A stretch of DNA of 64,000 bases from JAGMES01 sp023128035. Lineage in GTDB: Bacteria > Bacillota > Halanaerobiia > DY22613. Where the stretch lies: the NCBI GenBank assembly GCA_030627905.1, contig DAOVRZ010000016.1:1-64000 (forward strand), given 5' to 3'. Shown here piece after piece: positions 16,765 to 25,254 of this stretch (position 1 is the first letter of the stretch; every line of letters begins with the position of its first letter). The translations under genes were made by a program, and so were the position numbers. Below the pieces are notes generated by a model. That model was given only the letters and a program-made list of their open reading frames with translations, had not been told where the DNA came from and ran no database searches.

Positions 16765-17565
16765 ATGTTATCACCATTTATGAAAAAAGAAGATCGAATT
16801 AAATATGTCGATATTGAAAAGATTCTCCCTAATCGTTATCAACCACGAATAGTCTTTAATGAGACCGACTTAGAAGAGCTAGCTCAATCTATACGAGAAC
16901 ATGGAATTATTCAGCCATTAACTGTTCGCAAGTTTGAAGATGGGTTTGAATTGATAGTTGGTGAAAGACGATTACGAGCTAGTAAAATTGTTGGTTTGGA
17001 ACAGGTACCTGTCATTATCAAAGATTTTGATGATGAAGAGAGTGCTGCGATAGCGTTAGTAGAGAATCTTCAGAGAAAAGATCTTGATTTTATTGAAGAA
17101 GCTTTCGGATTTTCTAAATTAATTGACCAATTTGGGATGACCCAACAAGAACTTGCACAAAAAGTGGGAAAAAGCCAATCTACTGTCGCCAATAAACTTC
17201 GCCTTCTAAAATTACCTAAAGATATTCACAAAACTTTGCTTGAAAATAAGTTGACAGAAAGACACGCTAGAGCTCTACTTAAGTTGGAAAATGAAGAAGA
17301 ACAGCGATTTGTGTTGAAAAATATCATAGAAAGAGATATGAATGTTCGAGATACCGAAATTCTTATCGAAAGTATAAAAAATGGTCCGAAGGATGAAAAG
17401 AAAAAGTCAGTTATTCGAGTGTTTAAAGATTTACGTCTTTATACTAACACTTTATGGGCTACTATAAAACAGTTAAAGCAAGGAGGTTTAGATATCAAAG
17501 TACAGGAGATTGAGAATGATGAGTTTATCGAATTTAAGATTAGATTACCAAAAAATAAAGAATGA
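16765..17565 (+). CDS. noc: Nucleoid occlusion protein Noc (ParB family)
   Basis: A CTP-dependent ParB-family DNA clamp that binds NBS sites and blocks division over the nucleoid. 266 residues. The ParB/CTPase domain has NRYQPR, GIIQPLTVR and the GERRLRAS box; the helix-turn-helix is around MTQQELAQKVGKSQSTVANKLRLL. An N-terminal MLSPFMKKEDRIK may act as the membrane-binding amphipathic stretch. It sits before parA-parB as in B. subtilis, and an exact NBS lies at 15710. A second chromosomal ParB remains possible, but position and site favour Noc. Confidence 0.88.
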   Translation: MLSPFMKKEDRIKYVDIEKILPNRYQPRIVFNETDLEELAQSIREHGIIQPLTVRKFEDGFELIVGERRLRASKIVGLEQVPVIIKDFDDEESAAIALVENLQRKDLDFIEEAFGFSKLIDQFGMTQQELAQKVGKSQSTVANKLRLLKLPKDIHKTLLENKLTERHARALLKLENEEEQRFVLKNIIERDMNVRDTEILIESIKNGPKDEKKKSVIRVFKDLRLYTNTLWATIKQLKQGGLDIKVQEIENDEFIEFKIRLPKNKE

Positions 17566-17578
17566 AGGGGTGAAGTAA

Positions 17579-18340
17579 ATGGCAAAGACTTTATCGATTG
17601 TGAATCAGAAAGGTGGGGTTGGAAAAAGTACAACTGCTGTGAATTTGGGTGCTTGTCTTGCTAAGCTCAATCATAAGGTTCTTTTAGTAGACATCGATCC
17701 TCAAGGTAATGCTAGCAGTGGAGTGGGAATAGATAAATCTTCTTTAGAATTTTGTATCTATGATGTTTTGGTTCATGACATTGATGTGACTGATGTCATT
17801 ACTAAATCCAGTACAGAAAATTTAAGTATTATTCCTGCTACGATAGATCTAGCCGGTGCAGAGATTGAACTTGTTTCTATTTTTTCTCGGGAGTCTAGAC
17901 TAAAGATGGCTTTGAGTAAAGTAAAAGATAATTTTGATTATATTCTAATAGATTGTCCTCCTTCATTAGGTTTACTTACTTTAAATGCATTGACTGCTTC
18001 AGATTTTGTACTTGTTCCTATACAGTGTGAATATTACGCCCTTGAAGGGCTAGGACAATTAATGCGTACTATTCAGCTTGTTCAAAAACATTTAAATCCA
18101 ACATTAGAGATTGATGGTGTTGTTCTCACTATGTTTGATGCCAGAACTAACTTAGCTCAACAAGTTATTGATGAAGTGAAAAATCACTTTCAAGATTCTG
18201 TATATCAAACAATTATTCCTCGCAATGTACGTTTGAGTGAAGCCCCTAGTTTTGGTGAACCTATTATCTCGTATGATCCAAACTCACGAGGTGCTAAAGC
18301 TTATATGAGTCTTGCTAAGGAAGTGATTGGTAATGAGTAA
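17579..18340 (+). CDS. parA: Chromosome partitioning ATPase ParA (Soj)
   Basis: A Walker-type ATPase that moves ParB-parS complexes and can regulate DnaA. 253 residues, the short chromosomal form without an N-terminal HTH. The deviant Walker A KGGVGKSTT is near residue 11, with DIDPQGNAS and Walker B ILIDCPPSLG. It is 13 bp after noc and overlaps parB, forming a noc-parA-parB operon. Confidence 0.97.
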   Translation: MAKTLSIVNQKGGVGKSTTAVNLGACLAKLNHKVLLVDIDPQGNASSGVGIDKSSLEFCIYDVLVHDIDVTDVITKSSTENLSIIPATIDLAGAEIELVSIFSRESRLKMALSKVKDNFDYILIDCPPSLGLLTLNALTASDFVLVPIQCEYYALEGLGQLMRTIQLVQKHLNPTLEIDGVVLTMFDARTNLAQQVIDEVKNHFQDSVYQTIIPRNVRLSEAPSFGEPIISYDPNSRGAKAYMSLAKEVIGNE

Positions 18341-19202
18341 AAAAAGATTGGGGAAAGGATTGGGTGCCTTACTCCCCAATGATGATGCAACAGTTGCTCC
18401 ACAGGATTCACAGTCTAGAGTTATTGAAATAAATATTGATCAAATTGAAGCAAATCCTTATCAACCCAGAAAACAATTTGATTCAGAGTTATTAAAAGAA
18501 CTTAGTGAGTCAATAAAAAAACATGGGTTAATTCAACCTATTAGTGTTAGGAAAATTGAAAAAGGTTTTCAGTTAATTACAGGTGAAAGACGTTTACGAG
18601 CTTCTAAAATTGCTGGGCTTTCTACTATCTCTGCAATTGAAATGGATTTAAATGATAAGCAGATGATGGAATATGCTTTGATTGAAAATATTCAAAGGGA
18701 TGACTTAAATCCAATTGAAGAAGCTATTGCTTATAAAAAGTTGATGAAACTGTTTGGATTAACACAAGAAGAGGTTTCAAATTGTGTTAGTAAGAGCAGG
18801 TCTTCAATAGCTAACACTATTCGCTTGTTAAATCTTCCAAACGAAATTCAAGATAGTGTTTCACGTGAAACAATTTCGATGGGACATGCTCGAGCTTTAC
18901 TTGGACTAATCGATAAAGATGAGATGCTGAAAGTTTGGCAAAAATGCATCAATGAAGAATTAACTGTTCGACAACTAGAAGGATATATTAAAATATTAAA
19001 GTTAGACAAGCAATCGAAAAACAAAATAAAGGAGACTGAAGAAGAACCAAACGAAGAGGTGTTAGTAATTGAAAAAAAATTAAAGGAAAGATTGGGATCG
19101 AAAGTAACAATAAGTACGAATAGAAAAAATAGTAGTATTACAATTGAATGTTTTGATAAAAATAGATTAAAGAAGTTAATTCAGATATTAGAGAAAATTT
19201 GA
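18333..19202 (+). CDS. parB: Chromosome partitioning protein ParB (Spo0J)
   Basis: A CTP-dependent clamp that loads at parS and spreads. About 289 residues from the ATG at 18333, which overlaps the end of parA; AAGGAAG lies upstream. The N-terminus KKRLGKGLGALLP is the ParA-stimulating peptide. NPYQPRKQF, the GERRLRAS box and a helix-turn-helix (LTQEEVSNCVSKSRSSIAN) follow. A perfect parS site lies inside the gene at 18857. Confidence 0.97.
   Translation: MSKKRLGKGLGALLPNDDATVAPQDSQSRVIEINIDQIEANPYQPRKQFDSELLKELSESIKKHGLIQPISVRKIEKGFQLITGERRLRASKIAGLSTISAIEMDLNDKQMMEYALIENIQRDDLNPIEEAIAYKKLMKLFGLTQEEVSNCVSKSRSSIANTIRLLNLPNEIQDSVSRETISMGHARALLGLIDKDEMLKVWQKCINEELTVRQLEGYIKILKLDKQSKNKIKETEEEPNEEVLVIEKKLKERLGSKVTISTNRKNSSITIECFDKNRLKKLIQILEKI
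18857..18872. promoter_or_regulatory. parS site 1 (perfect)
   Basis: TGTTTCACGTGAAACA, a perfect 16-bp palindrome identical to the B. subtilis consensus, lies inside parB, as it does in B. subtilis spo0J. It is about 9 kb from oriC. Confidence 0.93.
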
Positions 19203-19207
19203 ATGAA

Positions 19208-19246
19208 TGTTCCACGTGAAACACTGAAACGTGGATTCTTTTTTTG
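19208..19246. promoter_or_regulatory. parS site 2 overlapping a terminator hairpin
   Basis: TGTTCCACGTGAAACA (19208-19223) differs from parS by one base. CCACGT in it also pairs with ACGTGG downstream, and this stem is followed by a T-run, so the same bases look like the terminator of the parAB operon. The site is 6 bp past the parB stop. Confidence 0.75.
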
Positions 19247-19391
19247 CAAAAAAAGTACATAATATTTAAAATTCCGAGAGTAAAAGGTTGATGGAGGAAA
19301 AAGATTATTTTTGGGAGAATAAATAAATATAGATAAAGTGAAAAAAGCAAAATCAAAAGTTGAGTATAAGATAAAAAAAGGAGGTAGTTCA

Positions 19392-20540
19392 ATGATTTAT
19401 TTAGATAATGCTGCTACATCTTGGCCAAAACCTGAAGAAGTTTATAAAACGATGGATCGCTTTTTTCGTGAATATGGGGCAAATCCAGGAAGAGCGGGGC
19501 ATCAGATGGCAGCACATGCTGGAAAAAAAGTTTACGAAGTGAGAGAAAAACTTGCAGAGTTTTTTGGAGTTGCCGATTCTTCAGAAATAGTTTTTACTTC
19601 AAATGCGACTCATGCATTAAATTTAGGTATTTTAGGAATAATAGAAAAAGGTGATCATGTTATTTCTTCAACACTTGAACATAATTCGGTAAGTCGTCCA
19701 TTAAAAGAATTAGAGCGTTCTGGAGTTATAGAACTTGATTGGATTGGGCTTACTGAGGAAGGAAATTTTGATTATAATGCTTTAGAAAAAAGAATTAAGG
19801 ATAACACCAAATTAGTTGTGATTACTCATGGGTCAAATGTAACAGGACATTTGATTGACTTAAATAAAGTAAGTACCTTGTTAAAGAAAAAAGGAGTATT
19901 ATTTATGGTTGATGCTGCACAGACAGCGGGAGTTTTTCCAATCAATGTGTCAAAATTAAATATAGATTTGATGGCATTTCCAGGACATAAGTCTCTTTAT
20001 GGACCTCCGGGAACTGGTGGATTATATATTCGAAAAGATTTAAATATAAAATCGATCTTCGCTGGGGGAACAGGAAGCAAATCAGAAGAACTTTATCAAC
20101 CAGAAGTATGGCCAGACAAATTTGAAAGTGGTACTGTGAACAGTGTAGGAATAGTGGGACTAGGTGAGGGAGTGGAATTTGTAAAAGAAAAAGGAATAGA
20201 TCAGATTCGAGAACATGAGTTGAAGTTAACTAGCAACTTTATGGAAGGATTATTGTCAATAAAGAATGTTAAACTCTATGGCCCGAAAATTGATAAAGTA
20301 AGGACTCCTGTAGTGTCGTTTAATATTGGTGAAGAAAGTTCATCTGAAATTGGATACATTCTAGATCAAGCATTCGATATCGCCGTAAGAAGTGGTCTTC
20401 ATTGTTCACCATTAGCTCATCATACAATTGGAACACTTGAACAAGGGACTATAAGAGCAAGTTTTGGATATTTTAATACGTTCGAGCATGTAGAAATTGC
20501 ATTGGATGTAATTCATAAAATAGCAAAGGAAGCCGATTAA
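19392..20540 (+). CDS. Cysteine-desulfurase-like class V aminotransferase
   Basis: A PLP enzyme of the class V aminotransferase (NifS/SufS-like) superfamily, 382 residues from the ATG at 19392 behind AAAAAGGAGG. The N-terminus MIYLDNAATSWPKP is characteristic. The PLP lysine is Lys200 in FPGHKSLYGPPGTGG, and a candidate catalytic cysteine is Cys338 in RSGLHCSPLAHH. The RSGLHC motif is that of SufS-like and related selenocysteine-lyase proteins. No sulfur carrier lies next to it, so the physiological acceptor is unknown. An earlier in-frame start at 19338 lacks a ribosome-binding site. Confidence 0.88.
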   Translation: MIYLDNAATSWPKPEEVYKTMDRFFREYGANPGRAGHQMAAHAGKKVYEVREKLAEFFGVADSSEIVFTSNATHALNLGILGIIEKGDHVISSTLEHNSVSRPLKELERSGVIELDWIGLTEEGNFDYNALEKRIKDNTKLVVITHGSNVTGHLIDLNKVSTLLKKKGVLFMVDAAQTAGVFPINVSKLNIDLMAFPGHKSLYGPPGTGGLYIRKDLNIKSIFAGGTGSKSEELYQPEVWPDKFESGTVNSVGIVGLGEGVEFVKEKGIDQIREHELKLTSNFMEGLLSIKNVKLYGPKIDKVRTPVVSFNIGEESSSEIGYILDQAFDIAVRSGLHCSPLAHHTIGTLEQGTIRASFGYFNTFEHVEIALDVIHKIAKEAD

Positions 20541-20584
20541 TCACTTTAAACCTCATTGTAATAGTTTTTTCTAGAACCTTGGAA

Positions 20585-20613
20585 TTGACACAGATAACTT
20601 TTTCTAATACAAT
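20585..20613 (+). promoter_or_regulatory. Sigma-A promoter before the Spo0E-like gene
   Basis: TTGACA (20585-20590), 17 nt, TACAAT (20108-type position 20608-20613). It precedes the small Spo0E-like gene, whose GTG start is at 20661. Confidence 0.6.
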
Positions 20614-20660
20614 AAAAATGGAAGTTAATATAAATTTGTATTATATGAGGAGGACAGGCG

Positions 20661-20846
20661 GTGAGGAAAAAAGATAGAGAAAAACTGAAAGGGGAAATTG
20701 AACAACTTCGTTTTGAACTTTGCCAAATGGCAGAGGAATCAGAAGATGAGATATTACTAATTAGTCAAAAATTAGATCAACTTATCTTACAGTGGATGCA
20801 ATTACAAAAAGAAGAATGTGTAAGAAAAAAAGCATGCAATTTGTGA
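20661..20846 (+). CDS. Spo0E-like aspartyl-phosphate phosphatase
   Basis: A 61-residue protein with the Spo0E signature SQKLDQLIL, compare SQELDxLI, where the aspartate is essential for dephosphorylating Spo0A~P. Two predicted helices form the usual hairpin. It starts with GTG after GAGGAGG and has its own promoter and terminator, so it is a monocistron. It implies a Spo0A phosphorelay and fits a spore-former. The phosphatase role is inferred from the motif. Confidence 0.75.
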   Translation: MRKKDREKLKGEIEQLRFELCQMAEESEDEILLISQKLDQLILQWMQLQKEECVRKKACNL

Positions 20847-20907
20847 GGACAGTGTGTGCTTGACATGGAGGAAAAAAAAATATAAACTAAAAGAGGGAAA
20901 TTATATG

Positions 20908-20933
20908 GAAACCGTTGAACGGTTTCTTTTTCT
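20908..20933 (+). terminator. Terminator after the Spo0E-like gene
   Basis: AAACCGTT and AACGGTTT form a short hairpin directly followed by CTTTTTCTTT. It separates the Spo0E-like gene from the TrkA-like gene. Confidence 0.75.
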
Positions 20934-20972
20934 TTGAAAATTTGAATCAATAGGATAGAGAGGAAGATTTTC

Positions 20973-21650
20973 ATGCAAATTTTAATTGTTGGGGGAGGTA
21001 AAGCAGGTCGCTTTTTAATTAAGGAGTTTCTTCAAAAAGGTTATACTGTAACACTAGTGGAGCAAGATATAAATAAATGCTTAATGATCGAAGAAAAATA
21101 TGGAATTCATATAGTAAATGGCGACGGTTCAGAACCTAAAATTCTAGAAAAAGCTGGAATTGAAGATGCTAATGTAGTTTTAGCGGTAACTGAAGATGAT
21201 CAGGATAACTTGGTAATCTGTCAATTAGCAGAGAGACAATTTAATGTATCTCGTACTTTTGCCACTGTAAATACACCTGGGAATGAAAATTTATTTGAAT
21301 GGTTAGGAGTAAATGTGGCAGTTAGTAGTACATCTATTTTAGCAGCTCTTGTAGATCAGAAAGTAACTATGAAAGATATTACAGGAATGTTTAAATTGCC
21401 AAAACATGATTTAATGATTGTAGAAGTAACAATCAACTCAAATTCTCCAGTGATATCTAAGATGGTAAAAGATATTAATCTTCCTAGTGAAACGATTTTA
21501 GTGACTATTTTGCGAGGTAATACAGCCTTAGTTCCACGTGGAAAAACCATTATTGAAGAAAATGATAAGATTTTAGCTTTAACCCATCCTCATGAAGAAG
21601 CCGAATTGAGGAAATGCTTAAATGAGCGTTGCCTGGAAGGAATTGATTAA
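20973..21650 (+). CDS. trkA: TrkA/KtrA-type potassium uptake regulatory protein
   Basis: A cytoplasmic RCK protein that gates a Trk/Ktr potassium channel with NAD(H)/ATP or c-di-AMP. 225 residues, one TrkA-N domain (GGGKAG near residue 7, acidic NGDGSEPKILEKAG) and one TrkA-C domain (VPRGKTIIEENDKILALT). The membrane subunit is not adjacent, so the channel partner is not known from this window. TrkA is named from similarity of organisation; KtrA or KtrC would fit as well. Confidence 0.85.
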   Translation: MQILIVGGGKAGRFLIKEFLQKGYTVTLVEQDINKCLMIEEKYGIHIVNGDGSEPKILEKAGIEDANVVLAVTEDDQDNLVICQLAERQFNVSRTFATVNTPGNENLFEWLGVNVAVSSTSILAALVDQKVTMKDITGMFKLPKHDLMIVEVTINSNSPVISKMVKDINLPSETILVTILRGNTALVPRGKTIIEENDKILALTHPHEEAELRKCLNERCLEGID

Positions 21651-21727
21651 TAATTTAGATAAAAAAAGTCCAATTAGATTATTTATTCGGATAATTTTTA
21701 TCCAATTATTTTTTTGTATATGAGAGA

Positions 21728-21776
21728 AGGATAAAAGGGATTATGGTTATAACCTCTTTTATCTTTCTTTTTTTGT
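21728..21776 (+). terminator. Terminator after trkA
   Basis: GGATAAAAGGG pairs with CCTCTTTTATC over a loop of about 14 nt, followed by TTCTTTTTTT. Another A/T-rich hairpin (AATTAG...) lies about 50 bp upstream. Confidence 0.75.
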
Positions 21777-21851
21777 ATATTGATGATATAATTAGTTAGT
21801 GTTTAAGTGGATGGATTTACCTTTATGATAATATCAAAACAGGAGAGGTAT

Positions 21852-22538
21852 ATGATTGGAACTATAATAAATGCAGTTGCTATAATTTTAGGTGGGTTAT
21901 TAGGAACAATTTTAGGTGATCGTTTTCCTGAAAAAGTTAAAGTTACTGTGGTTCAAGGTTTAGGATTAACCGTTCTTTTGATAGGAATGCAGATGGCAAT
22001 TAAATCTGAAAAGATTATAATTGTTATTATCAGCATTGCTGTTGGAGGAATTTTAGGTGAGTGGATTGATATTGAGAAATATCTTATGAAATTAGGTAAT
22101 TGGATTGAAAAAAAAGTTAAAACTGTAGGACAAAAAAGAGGAAATGTTGCTGTAGCATTTGTTAGAACGAGTTTGATATATTGTGTTGGAGCTATGGCAA
22201 TTATGGGAGCTATCCAAGATGGAATCAATAATGATCCATCTACTTTATTTGCAAAAGCCGTAATTGATGGTGTCACTGCTATAGCTTTTGCTGCGACAAT
22301 GGGCTTTGGAGTTATCTTATCTGCAATTCCAGTGTTTATTTATCAAGGAATTTTGACTATTACAGCAAGTTGGGTTGAGGTTATAATGACTCCTACAATT
22401 ATAACTGAGATGACCGCAACAGGTGGTTTGCTAATTATGGCAATAGGTTTAAATGTAATGGAAGTTATTCAGATCAAAGTTGGAAATCTATTACCATCTA
22501 TTTATATAACGATATTGTTGGTATATTTTTTTGGATAA
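21852..22538 (+). CDS. DUF554 family membrane protein
   Basis: A 228-residue integral membrane protein of the DUF554 (YdfK-like) family with about six to seven hydrophobic segments. The N-terminus MIGTIINAVAIILGGLLG is typical, and GGILGEWIDIEKYLMKLG and LIYCVGAMAIMGAIQDG are the conserved family stretches. Its transport or sensing function is unknown. ATG at 21852 has GGAGAGG upstream; an in-frame start 45 bp earlier has none. Confidence 0.85.
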   Translation: MIGTIINAVAIILGGLLGTILGDRFPEKVKVTVVQGLGLTVLLIGMQMAIKSEKIIIVIISIAVGGILGEWIDIEKYLMKLGNWIEKKVKTVGQKRGNVAVAFVRTSLIYCVGAMAIMGAIQDGINNDPSTLFAKAVIDGVTAIAFAATMGFGVILSAIPVFIYQGILTITASWVEVIMTPTIITEMTATGGLLIMAIGLNVMEVIQIKVGNLLPSIYITILLVYFFG

Positions 22539-22574
22539 TAAAAAAAGGTAATATTTGAGAGGAGGACTTTGTTG

Positions 22575-22904
22575 ATGTGTAAGATTAGTTTTAGTGAAAT
22601 AGAAGATGTTCGAAATTTATTAAAAGAGGATTATCTTTGCGAGAACAAAGGTGATCATTGGGTACTCACTTTGGGACGAGGAGAATGCCGAAGTGGTGGT
22701 TATGATATTTTATTAAAAGATATTTCTTTTGAAAATGGAATATTGAAAGCAATTGTAAGTAAAAAGGATCCGAAACCAGGCGCTTTTGTGACCATGGCTC
22801 TTACCTATCCAACTAGACAATATAGTTTTGAAATAACTGAAGTGTTGGTTCAAGTGATTTTTGAGAGTGAATTAGGTAATATTTTAAAAACAATTAACAT
22901 ATAA
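22575..22904 (+). CDS. PrcB C-terminal-like domain protein
   Basis: About 110 residues, mostly a single PrcB_C-like domain (RSGGYDILLKDISFENGILK...DPKPGAFVTMALTYP). No signal peptide is visible, so it is probably cytoplasmic. The PrcB name comes from an oral-spirochaete protease complex, and the general role of the domain is not known. It lies 36 bp after the DUF554 gene and is probably co-transcribed. TTG codons at 22569 and 22572 are alternative starts. Confidence 0.65.
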   Translation: MCKISFSEIEDVRNLLKEDYLCENKGDHWVLTLGRGECRSGGYDILLKDISFENGILKAIVSKKDPKPGAFVTMALTYPTRQYSFEITEVLVQVIFESELGNILKTINI

Positions 22905-22941
22905 TTTACAGTGTATGCAAAATTAGAACACATATTCGAAG

Positions 22942-22996
22942 TTATCCACAACTACATGTGGATACTGTGGATTAATAGGCCACAATATATTGTGGC
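22942..22996. promoter_or_regulatory. DnaA-box triplet and adjacent 18-bp palindrome
   Basis: TTATCCACA (22942-22950), TGTGGATAC (22957-22965) and TGTGGATTA (22966-22974) lie within 33 bp. The perfect palindrome GCCACAATATATTGTGGC (22979-22996) follows. The group sits between the PrcB-like and DUF4446 genes, about 13 kb from oriC. No T-run is associated, so it is not a standard terminator. Confidence 0.5.
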
Positions 22997-23051
22997 GTAA
23001 GTGGATTATGAAAGAATATTTGGTGCGAAATAGTTTAAGGAGGAAGTATAG

Positions 23052-23546
23052 ATGAAATTAGATTTTATACCAGTGGATCAAACTCTCCCTTTTCTTATTC
23101 AAACATTACTGATAGTAGTTCTTGCTATAGTGATAATTGTAACTTTCCTTAGAACTTCTAAATTAACAAAAATTATAAAAAAAGTTACACACAATCAAGA
23201 TGGAATGAGTATAGAAGCGATTATTCATCAATATTACAGTAAAATTGATTCTATTCAAAAAAATCAACAGGAAATAATGAAAGAGCAAGCTCAAATTGTT
23301 GAAATTCTAAAAAATTGTTTTTCAAAATCAGGAATAGTTCGATTTAACCCCTTTGATCAAGTGGGTGGAGATCAAAGTTTTGTCATAGCTCTTCTAGATC
23401 AAGAAGGTAATGGAATTGTCATGAGTAGTTTGTATGGTCGGAATCAATCACGTTTTTATGGAAAACCAATTGTGAATGGGAAATCCAGTTACACTCTTTC
23501 AGATGAAGAAAAGAAAGCAATTCAACAAGCACTTAAGAGTAATTGA
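23052..23546 (+). CDS. DUF4446 family membrane-anchored protein
   Basis: 164 residues with one N-terminal membrane segment (about 13-32), a coiled-coil linker (KIDSIQKNQQEIMKEQAQ), then the DUF4446 core (VRFNPFDQVGGDQSFVIALL, NGIVMSSLYGRN) and LSDEEKKAIQQA. The family is common beside parB in Clostridia and its function is unknown. AAGGAGGAAG precedes the ATG. Confidence 0.82.
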   Translation: MKLDFIPVDQTLPFLIQTLLIVVLAIVIIVTFLRTSKLTKIIKKVTHNQDGMSIEAIIHQYYSKIDSIQKNQQEIMKEQAQIVEILKNCFSKSGIVRFNPFDQVGGDQSFVIALLDQEGNGIVMSSLYGRNQSRFYGKPIVNGKSSYTLSDEEKKAIQQALKSN

Positions 23547-23669
23547 CGCGCGCGTAGGACTTTTTAACTCAATTATTTAATACTTAAAATTATGTGGAAA
23601 AGAATGCAGGAAATCTTTGTCTTAATATCGAATTCACTACAAATCAACTAATTAAGTGAGGTGGAAGTA

Positions 23670-24671
23670 GTGCGATGGAGTAAATTTAGAAAATACGTAA
23701 AGAAATATCTAGCTGAAAGATTAACCCTCACTATAATTCCTCATTCTAAAGGCACTATGCATCAAATTCATCTTCCGCGAGTAGTGTATATAGTGTTACT
23801 TCTGTTTTTAACGAGTTATCTTGTTGGTGTTACATATCAATATAAAAGAACTGCCTTTAAGTATGAAGTGGCTAAGACTATTATAGTTGATCTGCAGAGT
23901 CTGAAAGTAGAAAATATGAGTTTAAAAACAGGTTTAGTGCAAGTAGTAAAAGAGACAGAAAGAATGAGAGAAATCTTGCAAAACTTAGAGGAAAAAGGGG
24001 AACAAATTGAGGAATTGATTTCAGATAATGATGAAATGGATAATTATGATGATGTTAAAAACCTTGTTTTCTTTAATTACACTTTGTTAGCTGAGGATTA
24101 TGACCAACCATTAGGCGGAGGAGACGATTTGTTAAGAGAAGATGCCTTTGAAATGTTGACTCAAATTCGAGAAGATTTGAGGATGCTTAGAGTTGACATT
24201 CCATTTCAGCAAGAAGTTATGGAAGATTTAGAGGTTAATATTGAAGATTATAATGCTCTAATGGCAGCTACTCCAATGGGGTGGCCTTTAAAGGATGATG
24301 GGAAAGGTTATATTTCTTCCCAATTTGGTTTTAGAAAAGATCCAATTACAAACAAGCAGGCTTTTCATGAAGGTTTAGATATTGGAGTTTGGTATGGAAC
24401 ACCAGTAATAGCTACAGCAGCAGGAAAAGTGGTTTATGCTGATTGGAGAGGCGGTTATGGGCGAATGGTTATGATTGACCATGGTTACGGATATCAGACA
24501 TATTATGCTCATAACAACAAATTAGTGGTAAAATCAGGACAAACAGTAAAGCGTGGAGATATAGTAGCTTACTCAGGAAATTCAGGTAAAAGTACAGGAC
24601 CACATTTACATTATGAAGTTCGGGTTAATGGCGTTCCAAAAAATCCCAGGGATTTTCTGAAAACAAAATGA
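23670..24671 (+). CDS. M23-family (LytM) peptidoglycan endopeptidase
   Basis: A cell-wall peptidase anchored by one membrane helix (about 38-55), with a long coiled-coil region (about 65-170) and a C-terminal M23 domain. The zinc ligands are visible: HEGLD (first His and Asp) and HLHYE. The gene is followed 15 bp later by a bactofilin, a pairing that in other bacteria localises wall enzymes. GTG 23670 is preferred: the upstream in-frame GTG lies in the ribosome-binding site GAGGTGG. Confidence 0.9.
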   Translation: MRWSKFRKYVKKYLAERLTLTIIPHSKGTMHQIHLPRVVYIVLLLFLTSYLVGVTYQYKRTAFKYEVAKTIIVDLQSLKVENMSLKTGLVQVVKETERMREILQNLEEKGEQIEELISDNDEMDNYDDVKNLVFFNYTLLAEDYDQPLGGGDDLLREDAFEMLTQIREDLRMLRVDIPFQQEVMEDLEVNIEDYNALMAATPMGWPLKDDGKGYISSQFGFRKDPITNKQAFHEGLDIGVWYGTPVIATAAGKVVYADWRGGYGRMVMIDHGYGYQTYYAHNNKLVVKSGQTVKRGDIVAYSGNSGKSTGPHLHYEVRVNGVPKNPRDFLKTK

Positions 24672-24686
24672 TAGGAGGAAGATGAA

Positions 24687-25121
24687 ATGTTCAGTAAACA
24701 GAAGAAAAAGGCTGATAGTCCAATTCGTGTCGAAACTATTATTGGAGATGGAACTAGTATAAGTGGAAATTTATACTGTAAAGGATCAATACGTATTGAA
24801 GGAAAAATAGAAGGTGGAGAAGTTGTAGTCGCGGGCGATGTTTTTGTTGGTAAAGAGGGAAAGATTTTAGCTAATGTAAAAGGACGGAATATTGTGATAG
24901 CTGGTGAAGTTCGTGGTGAAGTTGATGCTAAAGAGAAATTAGAAATTGTTCCAACTGGAGTTTTAATTGGTGATATTAAAATGTCTACACTTGTAATTGA
25001 AGATGGAGCTACTTTTAAAGGTAAAAGTGAATCTCGGAAGAGCTTAAATACTGTTACATCAACCACTAACGTTCAAAAACTAGAAAATATTAGTGATAAA
25101 AATAAAGAAAAAAAAGCATAG
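24687..25121 (+). CDS. Bactofilin (polymer-forming cytoskeletal protein)
   Basis: A 144-residue bactofilin: a short N-terminal tail, a central right-handed beta-helix with repeating hydrophobic rungs (IIGDGTSISGNLYCKGSIRI, GRNIVIAGEVRGEV, LVIEDGATFKG) and a basic, Ser/Thr-rich C-terminal tail. Bactofilins form filaments without nucleotide. Its place after the M23 peptidase suggests a joint role in localised wall remodelling, for example at the spore envelope. Confidence 0.92.
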   Translation: MFSKQKKKADSPIRVETIIGDGTSISGNLYCKGSIRIEGKIEGGEVVVAGDVFVGKEGKILANVKGRNIVIAGEVRGEVDAKEKLEIVPTGVLIGDIKMSTLVIEDGATFKGKSESRKSLNTVTSTTNVQKLENISDKNKEKKA

Positions 25122-25129
25122 ACTGAACT

Positions 25130-25172
25130 TTAATAATATTTTCGGAAGGAGATAGATCTCCTTCATAATTTA
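25130..25172. repeat. Short hairpin resembling solo MITE ends
   Basis: TTTTCGGAAGGAGA-TAGA-TCTCCTTC forms an 8-bp hairpin just after the bactofilin gene. Its left arm, AATAATATTTTCGGAAGG, resembles the terminal repeat of the MITEs at 30289 and 33827, and the right side is degenerate. It may be a deleted copy or simply a hairpin. Confidence 0.3.
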
Positions 25173-25200
25173 TTAATGAAAGCTACGAAGTAGATTATTT

Positions 25201-25231
25201 GATAGCTCAGCCTGTTGTAGGCTGAGCTATC
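25201..25231. other. Perfect 13-bp inverted repeat before the lipid kinase gene
   Basis: GATAGCTCAGCCT, a 5-nt loop, then AGGCTGAGCTATC. There is no T-run on either strand, so it may be an operator or mRNA hairpin rather than a terminator. It lies 24 bp upstream of the lipid kinase start. Confidence 0.55.
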
Positions 25232-25254
25232 CGTACAATTGGGGGGAGCCTGGA

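Noticed and set aside
21531..21546. Third parS-like site in trkA
   Set aside because: AGTTCCACGTGGAAAA matches only 12 of 16 positions, including the outer bases, and can be chance around CACGTG.
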